From Acorus gramineus (Eukaryota > Streptophyta > Magnoliopsida > Acorales > Acoraceae): a DNA stretch of 64,000 nucleotides. The stretch lies in NCBI GenBank assembly GCA_030737835.1, contig CM060856.1, forward strand, positions 1,821,928 to 1,885,927. The letters are read 5' to 3'. Positions 1 through 11,623 of this stretch are shown piece after piece. Both the position numbers and the translations under genes were made by a program. Positions within the stretch are counted from its first letter, which is position 1, and each line of letters begins with the position of its first letter. The notes beneath the pieces were generated by a model. That model made no database searches, was not told the origin of the DNA, and saw only the letters and a list, made by a program, of their open reading frames with translations.

Positions 1-2276
1 TGTATGCTAGGAGGGTGGATCTGTGTATGAGGGGTGGTCGGCGGCTGTGGATAGCCTTCGGGGGGCGGGTGGAGGTGGTCGGAGGTCGGTGGGTGGTGGT
101 TTGGGTGGTCTCGGGCTGCAGGGGGTGTTCTCGGGCTGGTGGGGGGTGTTCTCGGGCAGCAGGCAGAGCAGCAGCAGCGCGCAGGCTGGGCGCGCGCGGT
201 CATGCGCGCGTGCGTGCGCTGGCGCGCGTGCGCGCGGCGTGCAAGCTGGCGCGCGCGGGCGGCGTGCTGTGCCGGTCGTGCAGGCGTGCTGGGGGCCTCA
301 GGCAGCGGGCAGCGAGCGCGAGGAGCTGGTGCGCGAGGTGCTGGGCGGGCTGGTGCGCGCGGAGCCCCGGGCGGTGCGCGGAGTGCGCGGGCTGAGGCGC
401 GGCGGCGCGTCCGGGCGGTCGGGTGGCCGTGCGGGTGGTGGCCGGCCGTGCGGGGGGTTGTCGGAGTGCTCGGGCTAGCGTGCGTGCGGGTCGTATGCAC
501 GTTTGCCCGAGTGTTGGGAGTTTAATTGTGGGTTTATGTATTTAATAATATTTGTGGATTTATACTTACCAAATAATACCCTGTCTTGCAGATCTCGACG
601 GGCGGTCGCGCGACGACCCAGATACTGGTGAGTGGGACAATCCAACCCAGTAGAGAGGTGTTATACGCACTTGGGCGTATACCGACCTCTCCTGGGGCGA
701 CATGGATTATATTAACCTGTAATAATATGTATTGCATGTGAGCATGATGAAAATGTAGAATGCATGCTACCCTAGGCTTTTATGTTAGGGACTTGCACCC
801 ATAGGATATGCGTATGAGCCATGCAGCATGTCCCCTGGTTTTCATGCTAGGAAACCCCGGCCTATGCATGCGTCCTACTAGTTTAATTATTAAATTAAAT
901 GCTGGTATCTGTTAGATCGCATGCCTTAGGATAATATTATAGGGAGGAGCCTTGCGAGGTCAACGCTGAGACCCGTGTTAGGGTACTCCGTGTTCCTTGT
1001 TTGGTTGTCGGGATGTCCTGTATCGGGACCTCGGGCTGCCCTCCCAAGGTTCTAGTCCCAATAATATTATATGTAATGATTGTATGATTGGTATAATTAT
1101 TAGTATAGTTGGTAGATATTATAGGGGAGGGGCCTTGCAAGGACAGCGGTGAGACCCGGGTTAGGGTACTCCGTGTTCCTTGTTTGATTGTCGGGGTATC
1201 CTATAACGGGAACTCACGCCGCCCTTCCGAGTTTCTTTCCCCTAATGATATTCCAGCCTTACTGATTTTTGTACATGTTCCCGCATCTTGATGATGCACC
1301 TGGTTGAATTCAGAGGAATTCATGACATTTGAGTTGTAATGATATGTAGTTGGCGGATCCGAGTGGATCATATGCGTATGGATAGGCTGTTCCCTGCGTT
1401 GGATTCGGTAGAGGCTACCCCCAGCGTTAGACAGGGCCTTCCTGACAGAGGGCTCCCATTAGTAGGCACCTCCTGATTTGGTTTCGGACTGTGCTGAATG
1501 TGGGAGTAGACCAGGCGGCCTACGGAGTGGAGGGAGAGACTATCGGTGGACCAAGGGTGACCAACAGCCTAGTCAGTCCCAAAATCCTATGTCACCCGTG
1601 GTAGGGTGAGGGTGAGGGTGTAGTGGGTTGGCGATGAGCGACCTACTGGATTTGTGAATAGATGATTATCAGTCCCAATAGCCTATGTCACCCATGAATG
1701 GGTGAGGGTGAGGGTGTGGTGGTTCGGCGAAGTACGAACCACTGGATTTGTGTTGTTATGTATTGATGGCTGGATAAATAATGGAATATTGGTAAATATT
1801 GTTTGTGATGCGTGGGTTGTGCTGTTCACTGAGCATGTGGCTCACCCCTCGCACATGTTTTTCCCCAGTGGTCACTGAGCCTGAGCTAGAGCCGGAGCAG
1901 CAGTTGGAGCTTTCCGAGGGATTTCTTCAGTAGCGGAGCAGCGCTACGTCCGCGAGTACCAGAGGCTATCAGCATCCCTTTCCTTGGCTGTATGTATTTT
2001 ATTTCCGTGCTTGGCACGTGTTGTATATATTCAGTTGTTTCCATGTATATTGGCTCTCACAGGACGTATGATTGTGTATCGAGTCTGTAATATGTTTTGG
2101 ATCACAGACTCAGTTTTAGCTTCCGCTATATTGTGTATATATTATGTCAGCCCTGTTTGATCTGTGTTGTCATTTTATTTGTGGTTTAGAGTATATATAT
2201 TTGACCTCCTGTGTAGGTTTCTGATATGATATATACACTTGCCGCGACCCGGGGTTGGCCGCCCTGGGGCGTGACA
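1..2276 (+). mobile_element. Long LTR of a Ty3/gypsy-type element (left end outside window)
   Basis: No credible coding sequence is present. The right edge ends in GTGACA at 2276, immediately before MULE coding sequence, as expected for an LTR terminus inserted there. A related copy occupies about 22950-24700 and shares three blocks: one around TCGCGACGA (near 610), the GGCTCACCCCTCG block (near 1842) and the CAGACT/TTCCG block (near 2105). Internally there are duplicated segments, at about 930-1080 and 1120-1260, and at about 1580-1660 and 1665-1755. The first 480 bases are extremely G+C and CpG rich. The long, noncoding, GTGACA-ending layout recalls Tekay/Del-type chromovirus LTRs from memory; the clade is uncertain. 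Whether this is a solo LTR or one end of a full element cannot be seen. Confidence 0.55.
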
Positions 2277-3250
2277 CGTTCTTTCATCGAGGATTTCACC
2301 GACGAGGTGGACATAGGCCCGGAGATTGAGATGCTTCTCGAACGCTTCAATCATGGGAGTATTGCCCAACAAAAAGAGATGAAAATTTGTCTTAAAAAGT
2401 TGAGTGATCCAACTTCCACCATTCTTCTAGAGCCCACCGTTAAAGTAAACACCAAGGGTCGTAAGAAAAGTGGACGGAAAAGAGCAATAGCCCTTGCAGA
2501 GGAATCAACCAAAAGATGTCCAAGTGGTTTTGAATACGTACTTCAATCAGTGGACACATTCCCAGGGAGCCAAGCGTTCAAAACAATCGAAGATGAGCGT
2601 ACAAAGAGGAAGAGTTAGTCGGAGTCGATCTGTCAGTGTTGAAAAATACATTGCTGAATTCCCCCCCCCCCTTCCTAACTCCGTTCATAAGTAACATATA
2701 TGATGTTCTATGGGACGGTCATTGTGGATTTCGGGTTGTTGCATCCTTTTTGGGTATGTCAAACAATGGATGGAGAGATGTTAGGACCGATCTACTTGGT
2801 GAGATCAAGCAACATCCGGACGAGTATAACCTTGTGTTCTATGGGTTGGCTCATGTGCAAGAGGTGAAAAGAATTCTGAATTGTCAATCTTCCACCGTCG
2901 GCAAGGAGCATTGGATGTCAATGCCAGATATGGGATTTGTGATTGCTTCTTGTTACAAGATCGTGGTGATACATATATCAAAACACCAATGTCTAACATT
3001 CTTCCCACTGAGGGATCCTCCACCGCCAGTCAGTGCCCACCGGACCCTATCGATTGGTTACGTTAATGGGTGTCATTTTGTCAGTTTGGGGTTCACCACG
3101 GACTCGCTGTTACCTCCCGTAGCAAGAACATGAGATCGATTCCGTCTTGATATGGCTAGCTCATGGGTGATGCCCTACATTGAGAGGATTGATCGGTTCA
3201 GAGCCCTAGCAAGGACTGATGTTGCAGTGGCTGATGTGATCGATCTGGAG
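2277..3250 (+). pseudogene. MULE transposase C-terminus with OTU cysteine-protease domain, 5'-truncated
   Basis: The first segment (2277-2618) reads like the C-terminal tail of a FAR1/MULE-type transposase: an acidic start, LKKLSDPTST, then a basic stretch and RCPSGFEYV. The second segment (about 2695-3130) is an OTU-type cysteine protease. It has the DGHCGFR catalytic motif (Asp and Cys present), a central helical part, and GCHFVSL supplying the histidine. OTU domains fused to MULE transposases are known in plants; the role of the protease in transposition is not established. The gene is cut at its 5' side by the LTR ending at 2276. The two segments are in different frames, changing near a run of C at 2660-2669, so it is broken. 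The tail at 3130-3250 (IERIDRFRAL in another frame) still resembles OTU-MULE C-termini. Confidence 0.7.
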
Positions 3251-3699
3251 TAGTCAAGGTATAAAGGTCGCAATGTTATTATGTATAGGTGGTGTAGGTA
3301 GTCAGAGCGATGGTGTGAAAGTCAGAAAGTGATTCATTTTGTCTATGTACTGTAAGTCAAAATCCGTTGATGGTGTAAAGGTCACACAGTGATTTATTTT
3401 GTATATGTAGTATAGTTAGTCAAAATAGTCAAGGTATAAAGGGCATGATATGATTCATTTTGTATTTAGTCAAAGATCAGTAGTACTCTTGTAAATTTCA
3501 CGAGTTCATTTTGTTCAATCTAGATGATGTTATTGTATAATTATTTTTCATGCTGCTCTCATTTGTTTATATATGACTCATGAATGATTGATGAGTGAGA
3601 ATGAATGATTGAGTCATTTGTTATTGTGAGAATGCTTTAGTGATTCATTTGTTTTGTAGCCCCTAGACACCGTTTGACAAAAACAAAGATATGTCCAGA
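3251..3699. other. Gene-free spacer with weak tandem structure
   Basis: No coding sequence is seen. Three imperfect copies of a roughly 80-bp unit (AGTCAAGGTATAAAGG ... GATTCATTTTGT) run from about 3255 to 3475. This is probably noncoding sequence of the MULE that carries the OTU fragment. Confidence 0.4.
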
Positions 3700-4866
3700 A
3701 AGGTGCAGACCCCATTCGACTCAACAAATGAAATTCACAACTCCCAAATCGACTAGACGTAGGCGTCTCTGTAAGTTATGGGCGATCTATTTCAATCAAA
3801 CCCAAAAAATAAAAAATCATACAAAGATTTAGTATAAACATACTCAATCCATTTAGTATATTAAAAAAAAAACCCATTCGATCCGAATCAGTCGTACCTT
3901 TTGTCTATAGGCGACTGAAACCGGTCGAACACATTGAAAACACAGGCATGTGAAATTCAGACCGTTCGACCCGGATGAGTCGTAGGTTTATGGTATGGGC
4001 GACTGAAACCGGTCGAACACCTTCAAAACACAGGCATGTGAAATTCAGACCGTTCGACCCGAATCAGTCATATGTTTATGGTATGGGCGACTGAAACAGG
4101 TCGAACACTTTCAAAACACAGGCATGTGAAATTCAGACCGTTCGACCTGAATGAGTCGTAGGGTTATGGTATGGGCGACTGAAACTGGTCGAACACCTTC
4201 AAAACACAGGCATGTGAAATTCAGACCGTTCGACCAGAATGAGTCGTAGGGTTATGGTATGGGCGACTGAAACCGGTCGAACACCTTCAAAACACAGGCA
4301 TGTGAAATTCAGACCGTTCGACCTGTATAAGTCGTATGTTTATGGTATGGGCGACTGAAACCGGTCGAACACTTTCAAAACACAGGCATGTGAAATTTAG
4401 ACCGTTCGACCTGAATGAGTCGTAGGGTTATGGTATGGGCGACTGAAACCGGTCGAAAACTTTCAAAACACAGGCATGTGAAATTCAGACCGTTCGACCT
4501 GAATGAGTCGTAGTGTTATGGTATGGGCGACTGAAACCAGTCGAACACTTTCAAAACACAGGCATGTGAAATTCAGACCGTTCGACCCGAATCAGTCGTA
4601 GGTGTATGATATGGGCGACTGAAACCAGTCGAACACATTCAAAACACAGGCATTTGAAATTCACATCGTTCGACCTGAATTCGTCGTACGTTTAGGATAT
4701 CGACGACCGAAAGTGGGTGAATACATACGACCGGAAGGAGTCGTATGTTTTGGTTAAGGAGGTCGAACCAGTCGAACAAGTTGAGTAAAAAACCAGTCTC
4801 ACCCAGTTCGACCAGAATGAGTCGTAATCATTGGTTATGGGTGACCATTAGTGGTCGAACAAAGTC
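3700..4866. repeat. 88-bp tandem array of hairpin-forming units
   Basis: The phrase CAGGCATGTGAAATTCAGAC, or a close variant, recurs at 3943, 4031, 4119, 4207, 4295, 4383, 4471, 4559 and 4647, spaced by exactly 88 bases each time. Degenerate units extend the array on both sides. Each unit contains GTTCGACC and AGTCG followed about 20 bases later by CGACT and GGTCGAAC, so it can fold as an imperfect hairpin of roughly 56 bases. The array lies between the OTU fragment and the 3' end of the PMD gene and belongs in my reading to the same transposon. GTTCGAC/GTCGAAC motifs also cluster beside the second PMD fragment at 22265-22450. Confidence 0.9.
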
Positions 4867-5198
4867 GAGGACCCACTAAACATTCGTGACAGTGATGTAT
4901 GCAGAAGTAACATATTAAACCTAAAAAATATTGTGGCTTAAGAGAGGCTAAAACCATCAATGAAGAAATAATGTGAACCCTGAAAGCAAAGTCAAAGAAG
5001 CAAATTCATATCATATTTAACTGGATGGACATCCAAAAAACACCCACTTTTGTCTACACAAAATAACAGGTTACATACTAGCTTTCGCTACAACATTTGA
5101 CCATTGATGAAAATGCTTAAACCTGTCAAACTATCCAAAAAAAGTACATAAACAACCAAAACATGACACTATTTTTTTTTTTACATCAACAAGCAATG
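4867..5198. other. AT-rich spacer downstream of the PMD gene
   Basis: No coding sequence or repeat is recognised. On the minus strand this is the presumed 3' UTR and flank of the PMD gene ending at 5199. Confidence 0.4.
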
Positions 5199-7264
5199 TC
5201 AAATCCTGCGATCATGCTTCCTATGTTTGGACCTTCGCTCCAATACAGGTGAGTGAGGGAGGGGTGTCCCGTGTTGGAGGAAATTCATCATGCCTTCAAG
5301 AATAGGCCTTTGGACCGATGTGAAGGTGCTTCCCCTATCAAGTAAATCTTCAAGAAACTGACATGCAGTTGTGACACGCTGTATGAATGAAATATAGGGT
5401 CAATTCTAAACATAGCATTTCCAGGTTATGAGAAACCATCAATAAAATAAGTGAGAATTTATTACCGAGAGTAGGTCAGAAGAGGTACTGCCCCTGTTAA
5501 ACAGTCTCTTGTTCTGGGGGTTTTGTAAGATTATATGACTGATCTTTGGAAACCACCCCAAGTAATCTGGGACTGCATCCCATGGCATTTTTGCACGGTC
5601 TCCCCTGGTGGCTGCACCTAGTAGGTAATCCTCCCATTGCTCAAGTACTTCCACGCTACCAGGATAATCAGCTCTGTAACTGGTAGCGCTACGATGCCTT
5701 CTCACATTTGAACGGGGTCGGATTGGTGCTCTTGGGATGCACTGAACATGGCTAAGCTGTCGAAGTACCCTGTCTGGCAGATAGGGTTCAAATATCACAT
5801 TGACACAAAGACACCCCTTGAAGAAGGCGTAGTCCGGGAGCGGTCTACGTTCCCGGACTGATCGATATGGATCAAACTCTACCTGAATGAAATAAAAAAA
5901 TGTGACTGCATTTTACAATTTAAGTATATAACAAATAGAAAAGAAGTAAAATATTACTTGCTCAGCCGTGGTCATATCTAGAATCTCCCGAATGATATCA
6001 ACTGAATTATTCGGCAACCCCGGTGCATTACGACAGTTGGTCCATCGATTAGAACGAGGGGCATCTTCCGTATACTCTGGATTCGGTGCTGGACTGAGAA
6101 AGGCAAAGTGCTCGTACACCCATACCTACAAACCAGTCGTGAGAGTATAGTTTAGATATTTAAGCGAAAGGATCAACTAAACATGGAGGAGTAAATGAAC
6201 TTACTTCCAAAAGTGTAAGAAATCCAGAAATCTGCCTGCACTTTGCACGGGATGCAATCCCTAATTGTCGATATAGATGAGCGAGTGTAGCAGCCCCCCA
6301 ACCAACTGATGCAATGTCCTCCATATCGCCCAAATATTTCAAATATGATACTGAAACGCTACTGCCGGTCTTATCACAGAATAGAGTACACCCTAGCACA
6401 AACAATAAGAAACCCCTAACCACGAAGTGAATGCGTTCCTCAGGCAAACTAGTGGACTTTAAGACCAACTAATCCCTCAACCAATTCAATCTCAAAGCAC
6501 TGCCGTTATGCAGACGCAACTCTTCATGAATCTCATTCATTGGTAGATTTAGGCTTTTAAAAACTAATTTTGCGGCGTCCTCAATGTCCATGGATGTTGA
6601 CCCGTACACTGCTCTGCCCATCACTGGGATTCCAATTATTTGTGTCACGTCATCGAGGGTGATGGTCATCTCTCCGAATGGTAGGTGAAAGGTGTTCGTC
6701 TCTGGATGCCACCTTTCCACCATTGAACTAATTAAATGTCTGTTTGGTGCGTGGAAACTATATTCAACTAGCGGCCACAGGCCACTTTTCTTCACCATGT
6801 TCTTAAAGGTGGTTGATTCATCATGGACATTCCATCCCTCCATGGTTTTGGTAGGTTGACGACATCGTAATGTTCGATCGCCCTACACACAATCGAATAG
6901 TCGTACCTTTTAAATGATATCATACACAAAACACATTAACATAAACAAAATAATGATATGAATTCAGATGTACCTTTCCGTTCCAAACACGATACGCGAT
7001 ATGATGCCTGTAATCAACAAGAATTGCGCCTGTTTCAGGTCCACCCGGGAAAGGACCATTTAGACTGTTTGGGTCTATGTCTGAATCTACAATTTTGAGT
7101 GTCGATTCGTCTTCTTCCACCTCCTCTCCCTCTACCTCAGGATCATCTACATCTGGTTGTTCCACATGTGGAACTACTGAACCAGACGATGCATGTTTGG
7201 CAATTCTTTCTGATTGACGTCTTCGAAGCGAGGCTGTCGGTGGAATGCGAGGCTTTCGGGCCAT
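5199..7264 (-). pseudogene. Plant mobile domain (PMD / MAIN-like) gene, five exons, one in-frame stop
   Basis: Exons are complement(6974..7264), (6205..6882), (5958..6125), (5466..5882) and (5199..5378). All internal boundaries are GT-AG and all four introns are phase 0. The total is 578 codons including the stop. The product carries the PMD fold (PF10536) known from MAINTENANCE OF MERISTEMS-like proteins and from proteins annotated as 'serine/threonine phosphatase 7 long form homolog'. Signatures are WHPETNTFHLPFGEMTITLD, VTQIIGIPV, FVLGCTLF, WGAATLAHLYRQL and YLPDRVLRQL. The N-terminus (residues 1-60) is basic then acidic. A TAG at 6469-6471 interrupts the reading at about codon 235; otherwise it is open. 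PMD genes are widely carried by MULEs and some retrotransposons, which fits the adjacent OTU-MULE relic. The opposite orientation to that relic suggests two genes in one element, but shared ends are not shown. Confidence 0.8.
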
Positions 7265-8326
7265 ACTGAAATGAATGTAGAATCATTATAATTTAGTAAA
7301 CTTACAAACTGAAGCTACAATTTATTCACTACAATTCAGCGAAGGATTCAATTCATTCTCAATTTTAAAATATCACAAAATCAACCAAATAGAATTGACC
7401 ATATCTGGTCATTAGCTACGTTTTATTCATTAATTGTTTTCACTCATTCTTTTCTTTCATATCATTGAATCAACCAAGGACCTAAGCCATATAGATGGAA
7501 GGGAATTCAACAATTGAAGTAAAGCATCCACAATTTGCATTGACATGAGAGATGTCATTTTTAGTCTATCTGTTTCTATATATGTATAAAAAGTTAAGAA
7601 ATAATCATATATATGTATAGAAAGTCAAGAAATAGCACCATTATCACCCTTTGTGGAGCATTGATAGGATGATATTTTTTAATGGAAAAAACAAAACAAC
7701 GGGGTTGCAAGAAAGGTTTTGAGAAAATTCACAGGAGAAAATATTGATTGGGGTTGTCTTGCACTCTATTGGGAAAATCATTTCTTAGGAGGACGTGGCA
7801 ATTTCTTTCTGAAAAGTCATGACCCTTCAAGGAACATCTATGAGTGAAAATCAAATCCATGAAATATATATTGAATTTTTTTTTCTTTCCAACCATATGC
7901 CTACATAACAAGAAGTTCATTTCAGAATGAACATAAACATAGTCAATGCAAAAATTAATCTATACCACTGTCCATTGAAAGCGGGTCAGTACAAAGATTT
8001 ATTTAAGGTTTTACAGTTCAGGTGCAGAAGGGATAGATGATGGACATTACCTAGTCTGCTTTTATTAGTATTTGTTCTTCTATTGAGAAACTTAGAAACA
8101 ATCATCATTTTACTGCTCTAGTATGCACTTGTTTAAGTTAAGCATAAAATCTTCCTTCAAAGACTTGTTCTCATAAAAAGGAACCACAATCTGATGCATA
8201 ATGGCATTTTCTTCATTTAAGAGCTTCACATTATAAATTTAGATATGGAACTTAAAAAATGTTATACATTTTCCTAACACCAAATAATATCGAAACAAAA
8301 GTTCTTAAATTAAAAAACTAGCTTAC
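7265..8326. other. Gene-free AT-rich region
   Basis: No recognisable gene. A 36-bp direct duplication (TATATATGTATA...AAGTCAAGAAATA) lies near 7575-7635. On the minus strand, about 8125-8240 is open for some 38 codons (contains NEENAIMHQIVVPFY) and could be an exon relic of the degraded gene at 8327. I cannot assign it. Confidence 0.3.
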
Positions 8327-8428
8327 AGCGACGCAGATATTGGTGTGGTAATTCTTTCTATTGCTTTCAAGCCCTCTTTTGAAAGGCTAAGTTTTGTATG
8401 ACCAGGATCAGGCCCCAGGATAGGAAAT
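8327..8428 (-). pseudogene. Isolated exon of a guanylate-binding (GBP) family GTPase
   Basis: The minus strand reads FPILGPDPGHTKLSLSKEG, then LKAIERITTPISAS. This matches, from memory, the segment just before the P-loop of plant guanylate-binding family proteins (dynamin-like large GTPases). A good acceptor (CTTTCAG) precedes the block at 8429 and a good donor (CT|GTAAGC) follows at 8326. The expected next exon, with the GKS-type P-loop, is not found between 7265 and 8326, and no clear first exon is seen upstream. I treat it as a gene relic or captured exon. Confidence 0.6.
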
Positions 8429-11400
8429 CTGAAAGTGCAATGAGCATGATCAATTTGAAGGCTACAAAAGAAAATGACAGGCAATTCATATGATTTAGCA
8501 TTTAGATGAACTAATACTAATGACCAGGTCCAAGACCACCATAAAATTAAATTAACATGAAATTATTGCAAATTGCAAAAAAAAAAACAAAGCACTTCTG
8601 ATGACACCTTAAATACCTTATCATAATTTTAGTTTTTAATATATCCATGCAATTCTTTGGAATATGTGCTTGATTTTTTATAAAATATATACTATTTGTA
8701 AAAAATCCAAAACACATGTAGGAATTGGGGCTGTACATAGCATGGATAAACTTGAATCATGAAGAAAACATGAGGAAGGGAAAACTGTATAAGTTAAACC
8801 CTGATAAATTAGAATAAAAATTTAATAGTCATATTTGAGGGAGGCGGTTATAGTTTTTTTTTTTTTGAAAAATGAGATAGGTGGATCTGCCACTTCTTTG
8901 ATTGCACAAAAGGAGTATAAGTCCAAACACAGAGAAACCTAAGCACAAGTAAAAGAGCCTAGGAACAAGAGGAGCTAATAGAGAGGCAGTGGTTATAGTT
9001 AATTGCACTTTACCAAACATAAAAAGTGAATAACCAAATGGAAAATCAAGCAGATGTGTGAGGCAAGTGGGAAGCAATTGAGAATTTGTCTAGACAAGTT
9101 GTATATTTGCCTAATGTGTGTATATTAACAAACTGTGTACATAGTTTGTGTGTCTCAAAAAAAGCGTATATTTATTTGTGACCAACTATTACTTTTTTAA
9201 TAGCAAAATCTCGGAAAACATGGAGCTTTTATAACATTTATAAACATTTCCTCATAATTTATACACTATTTCCACTAGATTTTCCTTATGAGTCATTTGT
9301 TTCATACACCTCATCAAGTCCATGACTTGAATTACCTACAACATGTGAATATAAAAATGCCTGTAAAGAATGTGTTGTGCAAAACCATTTTTCATAAAAA
9401 CCTCAATCTTATTCAGTTTCCTCTCAAGGCATCTCGTATCTTTTGGCGACCAAAAGGAACTACTTTTTTTTCCATCAAGTCACACAAATTTGTTTTGTTG
9501 TGTGTCATAGGACTTCAAAAACTGTTCTTATTTTGGAACTCACACACGCACAAGGAAGAGAATAAAAAACCAAAACGATAAATGTAATTTCAACAGGTCA
9601 TCGGTTTTGGCTTGAACTCTACTTGAAGTGGACATTCAGAATCTCAGATTGATTGATCTGCGAAGTTTAAACAGACAGTAAAGGTGGTCCCCTTTTATCC
9701 TCCCTTTTCTCTTTCCTTCACATGCATAGCATGTGTTAGGCTGACTTGTTTAATTTCAGCTGTTGTTTCTATTCTTGGAAAAAAAAATTATACCCCTTTT
9801 GAGCCTCCTTGCTGTACTTCACAATTATTATTCTATAATGAACATGGCTCTACTGTTTTTTTTTCCCTATCATTCTTTAAGGAACCAGTTGCACAAAAAA
9901 GAAAAGGAAAAAAAAAACACTGTTTCACCAATGCTAGGTCCCAACATTCTGTTCATTGCAGGGTGATTGAAAGCATTGGATCTCCACATAAGGTTCTGGA
10001 CTGAATGGGGACCTATGATTTAAATGAACAAAAGAAGGAATCTGCAAAGGCAATGAAAGCTTTAGGGACGTCCATCATACAATTTTCCAGAAATGAATAA
10101 ACAAGATCAACATTGGTTTGAGAAAAAAAGAGGGTGGGGGGCCACGTTACACAACTGTTGAATGTCAATCAAATGTCTGCGTTTTGATTATTAAAATTAA
10201 CTTATCAGTAGCTTTGGATTCTGGAATTCTATCATTCAAGAAACAACATTACTTATGATTTATTTTAAACAAAGAGAAAGAAAAGTTGGCATGCAGAGGA
10301 AAGTAAATATGGTCAATGTGAATAAGGTGTGTTGCGGAGAAGATACCGAGAAAACTAGTCATGGGGCCAGTCTATCAATGTGCCATTCTTGCCTTCCATC
10401 TGTCTCTCTGAGGGAGTATTGCAGCCTGTCAAAGACAACTAATACTGCATTAAAATTGAAGTTGGAATATGGATGCATCATATTAATCAGAAGGGACTGC
10501 AGGGAAGTAGTTGTTGACTCACCGGTCATGCAAGAGAGATGGCTGTCCTTGCCAGAATTCAAAGAGCCGGGGCGTAAGCCTATAACCTGCCCAGTACTCT
10601 GGTTTGGGAATCACACTTCTGCACATTCACAACACAAGTGTGAGCTCAGTCTTCTATCGACATTCATTAATTAAATTCTGTCATGACTTGAGTGTTGCAG
10701 AGGATTGAAAAATTGACCATGTGGGGTTATAGACATGATCAACTCACTAGCCAATCAAGAGAATCTGGGTAGATTTGAGGCCATAAAATTTGATGATGCT
10801 GAAATTAGATAGAATGTGTAATAGTTGAGGACTTGTTTCTTTTTTCCTGTTCTTGTTGCCAAAAAATTCTCCACGGTTACCAATCACAATAACAACAAAA
10901 AGCTTCACAACTCTAGTCAAGAAAGAAGAATAGCCTAGTCAAATGAGAAGAATGTAGAGATTCCAATATTTTGTATATAAGTTATGAATTTTGACACTGG
11001 GTTCTCTTATATTAACAAATGTAGTAGTTGAAGGGTTCTGCTTGTCTTTGTAATTTCCTGAAAGAAGAAAAATTTGGAATTGAAATTGTGAAGAGGATTT
11101 TTTTTTTTGGGAATATAAAGTGGATTGTTTTGCATGTGCCAGATCAGGGGATTGGTATTTGGATTAGTTAGGTTAGATTAAAAAAAAAAGAACAGATTCA
11201 TATAAACATGATTAAAAATTATACTAACTGATATGCAGAGTGGTACTCCAACAGAATGCACAATGAGGTACACAATATACTAGGAGGCAGGAGCCGAAGA
11301 AAAGCAAATAAAAAGCGTGATGATGATTAACTCTACATAAATAACATGAATCAATTCAAACACTGACCCCAAAAAAAGTGCAAAATTTATTATTTGCCAT

Positions 11401-11501
11401 CATGAAAGTTCATTGCTCAATGACCATATGCATCTCTAGAAAGTATCTTAATATGTTACATTGAACACAACCATTCAGAAGCTCATGTACTGTGGAAAGG
11501 A
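8429..11501. other. Gene-free region
   Basis: No recognised product on either strand. Homopolymer runs (A and T of 8-12) and low-complexity AT dominate. The stretch 10300-10680 has more balanced composition and a 139-codon open frame on the plus strand, but resembles no family I know. It may be old intron or flank of the GBP relic. Confidence 0.3.
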
Positions 11502-11518
11502 CACAATCACCCTTAATA

Positions 11519-11606
11519 TTTTTTTTGTAGGTAAATGGTGGGTCTCGAACCCATGACTTCTTAGTTGTAAATTCTCTTGTCAATTATTGAGCTATGGATC
11601 CAAGCC
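11519..11606 (-). mobile_element. Short tRNA-derived SINE with target-site duplication
   Basis: On the minus strand the 88-bp unit shows a polymerase III A-box-like stretch (TAGCTCAATAATTGA), then a B box (GGGTTCGAGACCC), then a short A-rich tail. It is flanked by 17-bp direct repeats, CACAATCACCCTTAATA at 11502-11518 and CACAATCTCCCTTAATA at 11607-11623, differing at one base. Those repeats mark it as a retroposed copy rather than a tRNA gene. Only the tRNA-related head and a tail are present, so it is a minimal or truncated SINE. Confidence 0.75.
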
Positions 11607-11623
11607 CACAATCTCCCTTAATA

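Noticed and set aside
15-525. Three overlapping long open frames in the GC-rich left end
   Set aside because: GC-rich sequence lacks stop codons by chance; the translations are low-complexity Arg/Ala/Gly with no family resemblance.
3700-4866. CRISPR-like array
   Set aside because: Units are contiguous 88-bp tandem copies without unique spacers, in a plant nuclear context.
8829-9077. Hydrophobic minus-strand frame as a possible signal-peptide exon for the GBP relic
   Set aside because: Low-complexity AT-rich sequence with no splice donor that joins the 8428 exon convincingly.
10255-10674. 139-residue open frame
   Set aside because: No family resemblance, no supporting splice or promoter context; kept only as a note on the gap.
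11519-11606. A functional tRNA gene
   Set aside because: A and B boxes are present, but the acceptor stem does not pair, and flanking target duplications show a retroposed SINE.
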